Source: Patagioenas fasciata (lineage: Eukaryota; Chordata; Aves; Columbiformes; Columbidae). From it: a stretch of 64,000 nt of DNA. This document shows, in pieces, positions 1-11,914 of this stretch (its first letter is position 1; the number at the start of each line of letters is the position of its first letter). A program made the position numbers and the translations under genes. The DNA is taken from positions 64,603,501 through 64,667,500 of the forward strand of contig NC_092520.1 of assembly GCF_037038585.1 (NCBI RefSeq). Direction: 5' to 3'. The notes beneath the pieces were generated by a model, which did no database searches, was not told where the DNA came from, and saw only the letters and a program-made list of their open reading frames with translations.

Positions 1-961
1 GGCACGAGGCAGTTCAACAGGAGAGGACTATTGTTGGCTGCTTTTAAATACATTTATCAGGATTTGCATATTACAGGACAGGCAGGAAAATGATGGTTGA
101 GGGAAAGGAAAGTGGGAGGGCCTGGCTGCTCTTAATGCTGCTATTGTACATAATCTGCTAACCTAGATTCAACTGTGACAGCTACATTAGGCAAGAGTAA
201 GGAAGCTAAATTATTCAAGTGGATGATTTAAATTTTCTTATTTCTGAAGTAAGATTAGTAAAGTTCAGTGATAACTGAACATGAAAATGCACCAGGTTAA
301 CAACTCAAGCTCTTCTCTGAGGAGCACAGCAAAAATACAAGAGGCAGTAAACACAGGTAGCAGCAAAGGAATCTCCTGTGGGCTAGAAGGAGAAAGTTTA
401 TCTGCATGAGGATGATCACACGCAGGAACAGGAGCCCTGAGAGACAGTGCAGTCTCCATTCTTGGAAACACTAAAAACCCAGCTGGGTGCAGCTTTGAGC
501 AACCTGCTGTACCTTTGGGGCTGTGCCTGCATTGGGAGGAGGTCAAATTGGGTGACCACCAGAGGTCTCTTCCCACACAAACCGTCCTGTGCATCTATGC
601 TCCTAATCTATTTTTAGTTAGCAGGATGTGAACCAGAAAAGGACACCTACCACTGAAAACCTGTGATAGTGTTATATGGCAACATTTTGCATTTCTTTAT
701 TTGTCACTTCTGGGTCTGTTGCTGGAATTCATGAAAGGAAGCATACACTGCACTGTCTTCAGTGTCAAGGGAATGACCTGATGCTGAAGATCCTACAGCC
801 TCAGCCAGAAGGGACGGAGAACACCTGCAACAGCCCTGAGCAGGTCTGCTCCTCTCTCCCTGAGTGGTCTTCTATTGCACTAACTGAGCACAGCAGCAGC
901 TGTCAAACCCTCAGTGGCTGCTCTGCATCACGCCCATCAAACCTCAGCCCTCACATGCACA
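1..961. other. Intergenic sequence, no gene recognised
   Basis: I see no exon, RNA gene or recognisable repeat here. The open frames are short and none reads like a known protein. The first nine bases, GGCACGAGG, match a common cDNA-library adaptor end; see the findings. Confidence 0.5.
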
Positions 962-1064
962 TCGACCTGATGTAGCTGCAGATGTCCCGACTCATTGCAC
1001 AGGAGTTGAACTAGATGGTCTTTGAAGGTCCCTTCCAACCCAAACTGTTCTATGATTCTATGAT
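962..1064 (+). mobile_element. CR1 LINE 3' end fragment
   Basis: The stretch aligns by eye with the 3' end of avian CR1 retrotransposons in sense orientation. It contains the conserved block 'CCCTTCCAACCCAAACTG' followed by the terminal ATTCTATG-type octamers. It is 5'-truncated to about 100 bp, as is usual for CR1. Its wording (GCAGATGTCCC, then ACTAGATGGTCTTTGAAGG) matches the copies at 25.4 and 26.7 kb, so the three probably belong to one subfamily. It has no coding capacity. Confidence 0.93.
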
Positions 1065-4000
1065 CTGTGATCACCACCAGAAACCACACAGGCATTGTTC
1101 TTTCCTTGCTGTGCAGAGCTGCCAGAGAAGAATCAGTTTTCCACCTGTGGTTTGTGGCTCTGTGCAAATGTCTTCCAACCAGCACAGAAGAGGCAATTCA
1201 AGAAAAACAGGCCCTGTGCCCACAAGCGTATGTTCTCTGCACAGGGATTTTTTTTCTGAAAAAAGCTTAGAAATGGGGGTTTCCTTGGCAGACACAGTGT
1301 AGTCCAGCCGAGGGGCCTAACCCATGATCCTGGCCATGGCAGAAGAGGTGCTCGGTCCTAAAACTCGTGGTGATGTGGCAGCAGAGGCTAAGCCAGCCTG
1401 ACACTGACCTGGCCCAAAATTGAACGGTTTAAATTTATGGGGCTTTTTATTCTTTGGATGTTTTGACATTTCAGCCTCTCCTGTCAGGTCTGGTTAAAGG
1501 CCACAAACCAGCTCCTGGTCTCCTCATTGCTGCTGCCATGGGAACCACACTCCCCCTTCTGGCCTCCCTCTCCATCTTCTCCATCTTCTTGTCCTGCTCA
1601 CAGCTCCTCCCACCTCAGCAGGTGAGTTCATTCCTTCTGGAGATGAGCCCATCAGTGTAAATGTACACGTGTCCCCTTGCTTCTGAACGTGCAGGCATGT
1701 GACACTCATTTGCAATCACAGCTCTTCCTCTGTACTCACAGTGATCCACCAAATGAGGAGACTCTGGTTCAGACTTTGCATGAATTTAAATGTGTTTTGC
1801 AGTGTTCTTCTGAAAAGAAGCTTCTCTTACTGTTTGTGTTGTGGGTGAGGGCAGGACTCAGAATTCTTTTCAGGCAGGGGGTGCCCCAGTGAAAGGAAAC
1901 CTGAACTTCCTTCTGTGGCAGCTTGACTTCGAAACTGAAAAGTATGTATTTTCAAGGTTTATATTTATTAAATAGCTTGCCTACAAAAACCCAAAAAACA
2001 AACAAACAAACAAACCCCAAAATCCAAACCAACAGACAGCAGTGTATGTAATTCACATAATAAAGGTAGAATCGGACAACAGGACTCCAAGGATGCAACC
2101 ACTGCTAAATAAAAACAGCAACAATCCTGATCACCCACATGGCTCAGCCCACCCCTGAGTATGCAATGGGTCCCCTCTTGTTTCACATCACAAAAATCCC
2201 CACGATGGGCTGCCTGCTGCACAGCCCTCCCCTCTTGCAAGACCTAGACCTAGAAAGCATGCGAAAATATTGATTATGTCTTCAGTGGGACCAAAGCGAC
2301 ACCACAAGGGGCCCGGAGGGGACCCAGGGCCATGTGCTGCATGCCACGGATGTGAGCAGCCTGCTCCCGAACCAGGCACAGCCACGTCACCTTCACGGGC
2401 TCCTCCCTTGTCCCTCTTCTGCTTAACAGCAGCAGAGAACATGAGAAGAGACGGGCCATCAGGAGCTGCACCTTCTTACATGCCTAAGTGTAGAAATTTC
2501 CCATTGGGAACGTGGGGATTTTCCACTTCCCTGCAGACAAACTGACTCAGAACTTGGTGTTTCCCCTAAAAGGCTGGAGGAAAAGTTTGGAATTGAAAGG
2601 AGCAAAGATTTGTAATGACAGATTTTTTTTCCTTTGAAGGTTTTTCTGAACAGTGAGTAAAATCTGGCTGCACAGAGCTGATGAAAGGCCTCAGTACCAT
2701 TATTTACCTGCCAAATTGCACAGGAGGCCAGGGGAACCTCCCTCTTCTTGTCTCCTGCCACTTCAGGCAGACAAAATACTGGAGATGGGAAGCTGTGGGC
2801 AGAGGGCACTGACACCTGTGTGTGTGAATGCAGCAAATGGACCAAACGTGAGAAACCTGCTGGAAGGGGAGGAAGGGAAAGCGTCCGTGCACAGAGCTGA
2901 AATCAGAGCTCCCATGACATGCCATCGGTGTGGGACAGCTAAGCCATGGGCACTGTCCATGTGCAGCTATAAAAAAATGGGATTCTTGTAGAAAGTTTGT
3001 GTGTGTGAGGGACAACAAGCATTGGCTGACTGAAGAGGTTTATCAAGGTAGGATGGAGTTACGTCTACTCTATGGGCTCTGCTGAAGGGCTCCTGGCCAC
3101 TGCGGTAATTTGTCAGGATACTCATTAGTGACATCTCATGGACATCTCATGGCCTCACAGGCGAGTTGCTGGTCTAAGCACCTTCTTGCTATAGTTCATC
3201 AGGATTCAATCAGTGCCCATTTTTCTCACCAAACTGTGCAGGGCTGCCCATCAGCGTCCAGCACTGTCCCTTGCAGGCACTGCAGCCACCCCTGGTCCAT
3301 TTGCTGTGCTAACCCCTTGTCCTGTAGCCTTTTGTCATGTTGGCTGTCCTCAGAGCTGCTCAAACTGTTTGCTTTCCTAGGCTGGTATTTAATGCCTGCA
3401 GCGTTGACCTTGGGCTGGCCACTGAAGGGAAGGACGGCCAAGCGGGAAGGTCACACAGGACCATGTGGATGGAGGTGAGACCATGGCCCAGCTTCCCCTC
3501 TCAGAACTAGCACCAGTTTTGAGGGCAGCCCAGGGCATGCTCTCTTACCCAGTCCAGGCATGGCAGTGGGCAGGGCTGGGCAGGCTCCATTGCATTCTCC
3601 TTCTCTTGCTGACCTTGGCGTGAGGAAAGCAAAGCCTGGCCTCAGGGGCGCCTGGATTCTCCAACGAAGTAATGGAGAACGTCTTTGGGACACCCGCACC
3701 ACTGTAGTCATAACCAGCTGAATTTGTACCTACAAAGAGGGAAGTAAAGCTCTTTCCTCTCACAACTAGCAAGCCCGAAGGCCTCTTCTGGAGCTCCATA
3801 CCTTAAAGGTTAGATCCAGCCTGAGGTGTTATTCCTCTGAGATGTTTTCCTGGGCAGAACTGGATGATGGCATGCCTTGGCCAGCTGTCTCTAAGCACCC
3901 TTTATGCAGAGCTCCCTGTAAGCCATACCTGCTGGAGCTGCTCTAGGTTTGCCTGGCACTGAATGGGAGCTTGGTGTCAAAATTAATGAAACGGTAACTT

Positions 4001-6214
4001 CATTCACTCATGATAATGGCAGGTCAGGAGGAAAACCCACCCTGCTGTAGTGGGACATGGGGGGAGGCTCCCGTGGACTCCCTCACCACTGTGCCTGGGG
4101 TGCACTGATGAGGTGTCCACATTAGGGATGACATTTGGAGGGCAAATTCCTGTGGGAAGAATGAGGTTTATGCCTTTCTCTTTGGCTCATGGCTGTTTTC
4201 TCTATTAAAAGGCCAGGAGCTCATCAGATATGCCAGGCTTGTTTTGCCTTTTTCATGGGGATGGTGAAGAAAATTTTCTGAAAATTTCTGAAATCTAAAA
4301 TTTAGAATGTAAGAGAACATAACAGAAATTATTGCCAACACCTTAGATGGTGGAGCCTGATGAAGGGATGCTTTTCATGTCCAGGGTTGTATTTTGTTTT
4401 GGAACTTTTTTTTTTTTTTAATATGCATAGTGTATTTCACCAGCAATCACTTCCCTTTGCTTCTCTCCCATGTTTTGTGGATTGACAAGAGAAAATATGT
4501 TGGCTTTTTTCAGATTTGGGGAGTGTAGTTATTCTGCATTTGAGAATAAAGACATCATACCTGCAGCCTGAGCAATTCAGGGGAAGAAAACAGTGAAAAC
4601 ATCTTGGAGTTGAACTGTAGTGATGTTCCTGCTGTTTCCAGTCTCAGGGCAAGTGATAAGAGCAAGGAGGGGGGCTTGGCAAAAGCACAGTGACAGCACA
4701 GCATGATCAGGGCTGTGGAAAAGGCAAAGCAGCCTCTCTTCAGGGCTGACCTAACACTCACCCTGTTTTTCCAGAAGGAGCTTGGCTGGTCTCTGCTTTT
4801 CTGTCCTGTTCGTGTTTGTCCAAGGGCTGCTGATCCCGCCATGAGCCCAGCCAGCTCCCTTCACACCCCCTCCACCTCCTTAGAAACTAGAGGAAATTAT
4901 TGCTGTGAAAACCCGCTAAACTGAATGGAAAAATAAACGCAGCAAAACCCAGCAATGTTCCTTTCAGACATGGTTGAGTGCCTAAGCCTGCTGTCGTGGA
5001 GGCAAACATGCTACTGCTCACAGTCTCTTTCAGACGACGGTGAGTAACAGGGTCTTTGGGAGCATTAAACATCCCATAAAACATCTCCAGCAGCTCTGGC
5101 TTCGTCAGCCTTCACTGAAGGGATTTCTCCATCTGCACAGACTATCACAGGCCATAGAGTTTCATGTGGTGTTGCAAGGAAATAAGCTATGTGCCTAGCC
5201 AAACACCCATGTGCAAAGCTGCACCCTGGCTCTTGTTACACTCAAAATCTTGTTCATGGACAAAAGGGATGCTCATCAAGTAAAGCCAAGAATTTATTGT
5301 TCATGTAATTGAAATCTTAAGAATCTAATCATTATTACTTCAAATCTAGCTGTTACAGGAAGAATAAATCATGCAGTTAAAACTGCACGCACACTTTTTA
5401 CTTTCTATCCCTTTTCCTGTTACATTCCATTTTCCCCTGCTCCTTAGGGTCTTGAGGTTGGTGGTGTCCTGCTGGTGGGTCTGGTAGGGCTATGGAGATT
5501 CATGAGCATCTGGAGTCCTGCACTGGGAACAAAGGCACATCTATGTTGATGGCTTCTTTTACCTCTATCAAGGAGCCACATGGAGTCACTTTCATGTTTG
5601 CAAATGTGCTTTTGCACCTTGTTCTTTCCTCACTGGTCTGCAGCTTCATGTTACATTAGAATTTGCTGTGCATGGTGTGCACTGTCTATATTGTTACCAG
5701 TTATTCCAGCTGTTAGGCCTGGTTTCTTTGCTCCCTGAATTGGGCACCCCGACACACCTGGGCAGGCCAGGCACCCCTTGGGATCTGCGGTGCGTGGCTG
5801 GGGGGGCATAACGGGCAGCAGGGACAGCTGGAGGCTTCCCTTAGCTGGAGGAAAATCCTATCACATTTAAGTTATGTTGGGCTCAAACTTCAAATCTATC
5901 CAGGTGCACTGGGCTGGGTTTAATCGCAGCTCTGATCTCACCCTGGCTATAGTGGTGTGGCCACCTTGTGAGGTATTGCCTCCCGTCAGTTTTCTCTCAC
6001 TTCTCCGTGCCTCCCTGCTTCACAGACTGTTGAGGTATTGCTTAGTCAATCTATTAATAATTTAATAACTCTTCAATCTTACTTCCTAAGCCAGTTCTCC
6101 TATGCTCTGCCACTGCCATTTTCCTCTGAACTTCTCCCAGCTTGCCAGTGTCTTGGGGGTAATAAGGAGCCCCAAATTGAATGCTGTTCAAGATGTGGCC
6201 TCAGCAACCACAAA
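1065..6214. other. Intergenic sequence, no gene recognised
   Basis: About 5 kb without a recognisable exon. It contains a short AAAC microsatellite (listed separately) and a 14-base T run near 4,406-4,419. The open frames on both strands are short, mutually overlapping and unlike known proteins, so I treat them as chance. Confidence 0.5.
1996..2014. repeat. (AAAC)n microsatellite
   Basis: About five copies of AAAC in a row, directly visible. It lies in A-rich intergenic sequence and is not next to a recognisable retroelement end. Confidence 0.8.
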
Positions 6215-6273
6215 CCCACTAAAATCAATGGCAATGTGCCCATTGGCTTAAATTGACTTTGGGATCTGGCCCA
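6215..6273. repeat. Possible ancient amniote interspersed repeat
   Basis: The stretch reads as two opposed arms: AAAATCAATGG, then about ten bases later CCATTGGCTTAAATTGA, followed by TTTGGGATCTGGCCC. From memory, 'TCAATGG ... CCATTGACTTCAATGG ... GGATC.GGCCC' is a frequently repeated motif in reptile and bird genomes. I cannot assign the family. Chance similarity is possible for so short and diverged a match. Confidence 0.3.
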
Positions 6274-8325
6274 AAGAGAAGAACACTGCTTTTCAGCTTG
6301 GTAACATCATGTCTCAGCATGAGCCACTCAGAATGACTTAGGACATTTATTTTTTTCTAACACAGCCCTGTCAAATTGCAAATTACCATGTACTTGCTAT
6401 TCAGCAAACACTCCAAACCACTCTGAGTGCTGCTTCTTCTCACAGTCCTTCCTCTCATAAAATTTTAGCGATTTATGTATTTGCCGCACTGAAATTCATG
6501 TTATTTTCTGCCCAAGTTTCTAATCCTGCCAGACCTCCCTATGCTCTTGCTCCATTTTTGTTGCTGAAGCCCTCTGCAGAGAGCAGATGTGTGCTGATTC
6601 TCAGATTAGCTTTTAACTGAGATGAAGTAACAAGACAGACTCTGTGTCTTGATTTTAACGTACCTCACTTAGTTTAGAGGTTTGAACCAACCCTGATCCA
6701 TTTTTAAATGGACCTAATTTTTAAAGGACACCCAAATCAGTTCTTCTGCCTGGTTTTCAGAAACGAACCTGCACCCATCAGAGCAAAGGCAAGATGCTTC
6801 AAAGCATTTTTTTCCCCCAAGACTCAGAATTTGCTTACATGTTAGGGACGAGAAATTGGGGAAACTACATGTTATGGCACTCAAGTGACACCTGCCACCA
6901 CACTACTGCATCACTCCCTTGCTCTCGTGCAGCAGGTCTCCGTATTACAAGCGATATTCTTTGAATTCATGAATACACTCTTTACCCAGCCTCTGCTAGA
7001 TCATTAATGACACTATCCAATAAATCCATCACTAACTCAGATATCACATTAAGAGTGATGTAAAGGTAAGGAGGTCACAAAGTACCAGTTCTTCACTAAA
7101 CCTGTAGCATATTTTTAGGGAGAAAGAATACTTTGTTCTAGAATACCCTCCAAGTTTCCAGAAAAGCATGGATAAGTTCAGACAACTCTTGAAACTCCTC
7201 TTTGGCAACAGGTTTTTAAATACTTGTGAACTCACCTAGTTGATATTTCACCTAGATCCCATTGTCAAAGTTTGCTTGAGAAATTCTATATGAAACGATT
7301 TGAAACCTTACTTAAACCAAGATATGCCAAGTTTACCACCTGCCCTCCTAACAAAGTGAGAAATTAGGCTGGTCCAGCATTTTCAGCATGCCTTAAATCA
7401 CCCTGTGAACTTACAGGTATTTATAAACTGATTGTGTAATCCCTTTTTTAGGCTCTTCATCTGCATTGGAGCGGGACTGACTTTTTTCCACAAATCCCTC
7501 TTTTGTGTGTGTTTTTGAATGAAGGTGCTGTATTTACCTTTCTTTGGGCCCTGAGAAGGAAGCTGGTCCACAATAAGATTTTCAGAGGTTGCTTTGGCTC
7601 ATTGCTGAATTGCTCCGCTCTCGACCATCTGGAAAACATTCATTTATCTACATGTTCTTTAACCTGATGTCCCTTTTTTCTGGCCTGCATCTAGTCTTGG
7701 CTTTCTCTGATACTGAGCTACTGCTGTCTGCTGTTTGCAACACAAATTTCCCCCTGGTTAATGGGTGGATCAAGGTACTATCTCCCCTTCCCTCCCAGCC
7801 AAAACAGATGAAAGACGTATCCTGGTATCAGCGACAGCCAGACAGACGCTGACCATAGGGGGGCCAGACACAGGTGACAAGAGGACTGTATTTTTTTTTA
7901 CCACGTTATCAGAGCTGGGTCCTCAGCGAGCGCTGAAAACTACCCCCCTGCCCAACACCACAGAGAGACCACCGGATGAAAGAATCAGCCAGCTGCAATT
8001 GCCTGGAGGCATCAGGGTTTGTCTGCCCATGGTGGGTTAATGCAGCCTTTGGGTTTGCTGGTTTGGATGTTAACTCTGCTTCAGATCATGCAGCGAAAGG
8101 TCAGTTCAACTGGGTGAGAAATCAATACCGAGTGGAAAGTGGTGCCTCCAGCTGTGGGCGTTAAAATACCATTGGGATAATCTGCTTTTACAGATGCCTC
8201 TTGTACTCACTGAAAATTCCCCTTGAGTATGCATGGCTGATTCCTCCTTAGCTATCAGTCTGAATAATACCATATTTGTTAAGAGCTAAATTCCCATAGG
8301 CCTTCTTTGCCCTACTGGTGCCAAT
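6274..8325. other. Intergenic sequence, no gene recognised
   Basis: About 2 kb of moderately AT-rich sequence. I see no splice-bounded conserved peptide, no CR1 and no tandem array in it. Confidence 0.5.
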
Positions 8326-8503
8326 AATATATATATATATATATGAATATTTAGAGATCTCAATAGTTATATAATATATATATTTATATATGCATATATA
8401 CTTATATATGCAAATATATTTTTATATAATATATATCTATTTAGATATCTCAATAGTTATGTATACGTGAATATACATATAAATGCATATATAAATATAT
8501 AAA
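8326..8503. repeat. TA-rich satellite with internal 90-bp duplication
   Basis: The block starts with a (TA)n run and continues as interrupted TATATA and TGCATATA units. A 23-bp stretch ending 'ATCTCAATAGTTAT' occurs at about 8,348-8,370 and again at 8,438-8,460, so a unit of about 90 bp has been duplicated inside the satellite. The second copy differs at one base in those 23. Such DNA readily forms hairpins and varies in length. Confidence 0.85.
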
Positions 8504-8795
8504 GTAATTTTTTACAGGCTGATACAAGGAAATCAGGCCAGCTAGAAAGTGTGGAATTACCTTCCAGTATAACCACAGTGGCTGTTCAGTGGTTAATGAG
8601 CTCACTTTAGCATGCAGACATCCTTATTCGCTCCCTGCCCCTCTGGAGCTGCCTCACTGTCCCCCTGGCCTTGTTATAACAAAAGACCGATGCTCTTTTA
8701 ATTGATGTGGCTCCCAACACTGCATAAAGAGATACTCGTTTGTGTTGAATAAAGTATTCGGAGCTATCGAAAAGCATGATTGTAGCAGCGCCTTG
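8504..8795. other. Intergenic spacer, nothing recognised
   Basis: About 290 bp between the TA-rich satellite and the hAT element. No exon or repeat was recognised. Confidence 0.5.
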
Positions 8796-8803
8796 CTCTA
8801 AGG

Positions 8804-8982
8804 CTAGGATGTCAAACTCATATTCACCGGGGGCCACATCAGCCTGGTGGCTGCCTTCAAAAGGCCAAATGTAGTTTTAGGAGTTACTATTACATTTATA
8901 CAGCCCTAAAATTACATTCGGCCTTTTGAAGGCAACCACCAGGCCGATGTGGCCCCCGGTGAATATGAGTTTGACACCCCTG
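8804..8982. mobile_element. Palindromic hAT-superfamily MITE
   Basis: The element is almost entirely an inverted repeat. Arms at 8,804-8,880 and 8,906-8,982 (77 bp each) flank a 25-bp spacer. I count about 7 mismatches between the arms, roughly 91% identity. It is bounded on both sides by the same 8 bp, CTCTAAGG (8,796-8,803 and 8,983-8,990), the target-duplication length of hAT transposons. The right terminus on the minus strand begins CAGGGGTGTCAAACTC, a hAT-like CA...TG end; the left end has three changes. There is no transposase frame, so it is non-autonomous. The family name is not assigned. Confidence 0.88.
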
Positions 8983-8990
8983 CTCTAAGG

Positions 8991-11700
8991 GATCCCAAAA
9001 TCAGGCCAGGTTGTTTTTCGATGAGCCAACTCTCACCTGCAGAAGGGGTGCTGGTGGGGTTTTGTTGCTGCTGTCCTGCACCCCTATGCACAGTGGCAGC
9101 AGGGTGCTGGTACGGACAGTGACCACAGCATCCCTCTGAGGCTGCCCAAGAAGATGCAGTGCAGGGAGAACAGCTCACTGTGGTCCTCTGTGACAAGCTG
9201 TGAACGATGGCATGGCTCTGGAAACCACTACAAATCTCCCTTTGCACATCTGAACTATGCATGCTGAGAAGCATTTTAAAACTGTGCCTAAATGATGGAG
9301 GAAATGGCAAAAATAACGCGTTCAGTCTTTCTCCAGAGGCAGAAATATTTCCCTTGTTTCACTAAATGTTGGCAGCTGGGAGGAGACTGATGAGACTTTT
9401 CCTGATAGTGTGACTGTAAGTGCTACAGAGGGATCTTCAAGAAAACAGGAGGTGAGAGAAATGTGAAGACAAATGCTGAGCACAAGCAGGTTTTAGTATC
9501 AAATGATCTCTGCATGTTACTCGTGAAGCTATTAGACCATTGGTCTAAGCTACACTGCCTTCTGACACAATCTTACATTTAGCAAACTGGCATTAGAGAG
9601 GTACATGGCTACAGATGAAACAGTTCCACTTTCCACTATTTGGCTACAAAACTTAGAAAATTGTGTCTTCAGAGACACAAGGTGAACAGTTTTAATGGCG
9701 GTACCATTAATAAAATGCTGGCTGAATCAACATTTCAAGAGAAGGCCAGATTGAGAAACTGAGTGCTTCGCTAAAATGGTTTAGGAGCATTTATGGCACT
9801 TTTATGTTTAGCTGTCCTCCTGCTGAGATGAGAATATTTCAGAATATGGCTATGCATGACAATTTAAGTATCAGCACATCTTTATATTGATCTGGGTGCC
9901 TGGGATCAGCATTCGTGGTGGAAAAGGAAGCTTGAGATCCCAAGTAACCATTATGAAGTCCCAGTATTTGGAATGAACTACTGCTATAAACAGATGTTCT
10001 GGAGATACTTGTGAATACCAGGCTCTTGAAATATACCCTAGTTGCTACAAAGAACTTGTGCTGTTCCTAAACTACAAGACTGGCTGACACAAAGATATAT
10101 TAATTACATTTATCAGTTGCCTCATACCTGTAACTAGATTTGTTTCTTCCCAGAAATAAGGATGAAGATTGGCAGATGCGGCAGGATCAATAGCAAAGAT
10201 CGCTGGCCACCCTGCAAGACGATGAACCTGCTTACAGCATCACCACAAATCCAAACTTGCAAACGTGAACAATGAAATACAGAGAGAGAAAACAACAGAT
10301 CTCATTTAGCCTTCAATTTACTTCAATGACTTGAAAGACCCTGTTTGAGATTCATAATACAGATTTCAATAAAAATTTCCCCCTGCTAGATAGGGCTCTT
10401 CTTGCAGAGGGTCTTCAGTGAAGTGAGCCATGGCAAACCTGTGGCAAGTTCAGCTTCTTGGCTGCCAGTCACATTTCAATGGGATCCTTTTACTGAAGGA
10501 AAAACAAATCAAAACGCTGTTTGAATAAGTAAGGAGGATTTGATGCCTCTTTAAATGCTATTCATAAGGAAATATGCAATAGATTCAGTAACTTCAGAGA
10601 GCAGTGCTGGGAAGTTCAGTGTGTAGGGGTGTATCTACTGCCAAATCACTGGGGCAATATCTGAGAAGAGTTCTTACCTCTACATTAACCAGTAAGATAT
10701 GCCTGAATAATGATAGTCCTCAAAAAACTGCTGCTATCAGAGCTAAAAAGTACAATGGAGAGATACAGGAGGGAAAGTAAGAGACTGCAATATAATTCAT
10801 TGGCGTCTTTTAAACAAAGGAGATAAAGTTTTCTTTGTAAGTAGTTTATACAAACTGCAGATCAGTCAGAGGCACATGATGACACGGTCCACACCATGGT
10901 CACAGAGCACCTTTCTGCAAGCCTGGTGTGCTCTGTGCTGTGGGCTGCGGCAACACCTGATGGGGAGTGACCCATGCCAGGGTCCCCTGAAAGCCAAGCA
11001 TTTTGGCGGCCTGATGGGGGCAACCTGGGTGGTCAGTATTCTTAATGAGTAACAGCACTGCTTCATACGTGGCAACAGAGATCCACTTACCCAAGACCCT
11101 AAAACATTCCCAGAAGGAGGGCCAGCACCCCTATGGCATGCTTACAGGGGGGACAGGCAGGTGGGGGGCATTCATGAGACTTGACAAAAATATTTTGGAC
11201 GTGACCTTGATTGATAATTCTAAACAGGCTTTTTTCAGCCCTGAAGCACATGTGTCCAGAAACAGATTTTATCTAATATTTTTAGTTTCCTCCCTGACCA
11301 GATTTTCAGCTGTGTATGAAAATGAATTTAAAATGTATCTTTCAAATTTAAAGTTGTAATTTCAGGCCCTCCAATGAAATTGTAAGAGCTTATTTATTTC
11401 CTCTGTGAGTGAGACTGAGCAGGTAGTTATAACATTTTTCAGGTTATTCTGTTTACATGGATATTTGGACTTTATATTCCAGGACACACACAGGATGAAA
11501 AAAGGTACAAAACTGTGATGAAGACCTGAGGCTGCAACATGGAGGTGAATCAGATGTTAAAGATGGGGTGAAAGGCTCTCACAATCTGTACCGAATACTA
11601 TTTCTTTGTGAAGAAGGGTGAGTGGAAAACATCTTCTGAATAACTGATTTAATCAGTGTTGTAGGTTGCTGTCCAGAGGAGTAATGGCACGGGGTCTTTG
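8991..11700. other. Intergenic sequence, no gene recognised
   Basis: About 2.7 kb without a recognised exon or mobile element. The only structure noted is a 17-bp near-perfect palindrome at 9,532-9,548. Confidence 0.5.
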
Positions 11701-11741
11701 GTCTGATCCCTTCAGATCACTGGCATATCTGCACATGCTAC

Positions 11742-11914
11742 CTTATTCCCCCCACCATTTGTGTTTAACAATTTGTATTTTTCCTCTGGCTCTTTGAACT
11801 CCAGTTTGCAATCCACCACTGTGAAATTGTTGTAAGCGAAGTCGGACTTCACCCTTGGAGCGCAGCTTGGTAATGATTGATCATTTGGAAAGTGTCTCAT
11901 GTAACAGTGCTCAG
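11742..11914 (-). other. Unassigned exon candidate, minus strand
   Basis: On the minus strand a strong acceptor-like sequence (CTCACTCTGTTTTTAG, after a long pyrimidine-rich tract) is followed by an open frame. The frame encodes a cysteine- and charge-rich peptide: AEHCYMRHFPNDQSLPSCAP, then a segment with an N-glycosylation sequon (NNFT) and a lysine/glutamate-rich tail. A donor-like AAG|GTAGCA lies 173 bp downstream; without splicing the frame stops at 11,712. The hydrophobic stretch translated upstream of the acceptor is probably just the pyrimidine tract. I do not recognise the protein and found no partner exons, so this could well be chance. Confidence 0.15.

Noticed and set aside
9532-9548. 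17-bp palindrome TTAGACCATTGGTCTAA
   Set aside because: It has short arms (8 bp) and no context; such palindromes are expected by chance in 64 kb.
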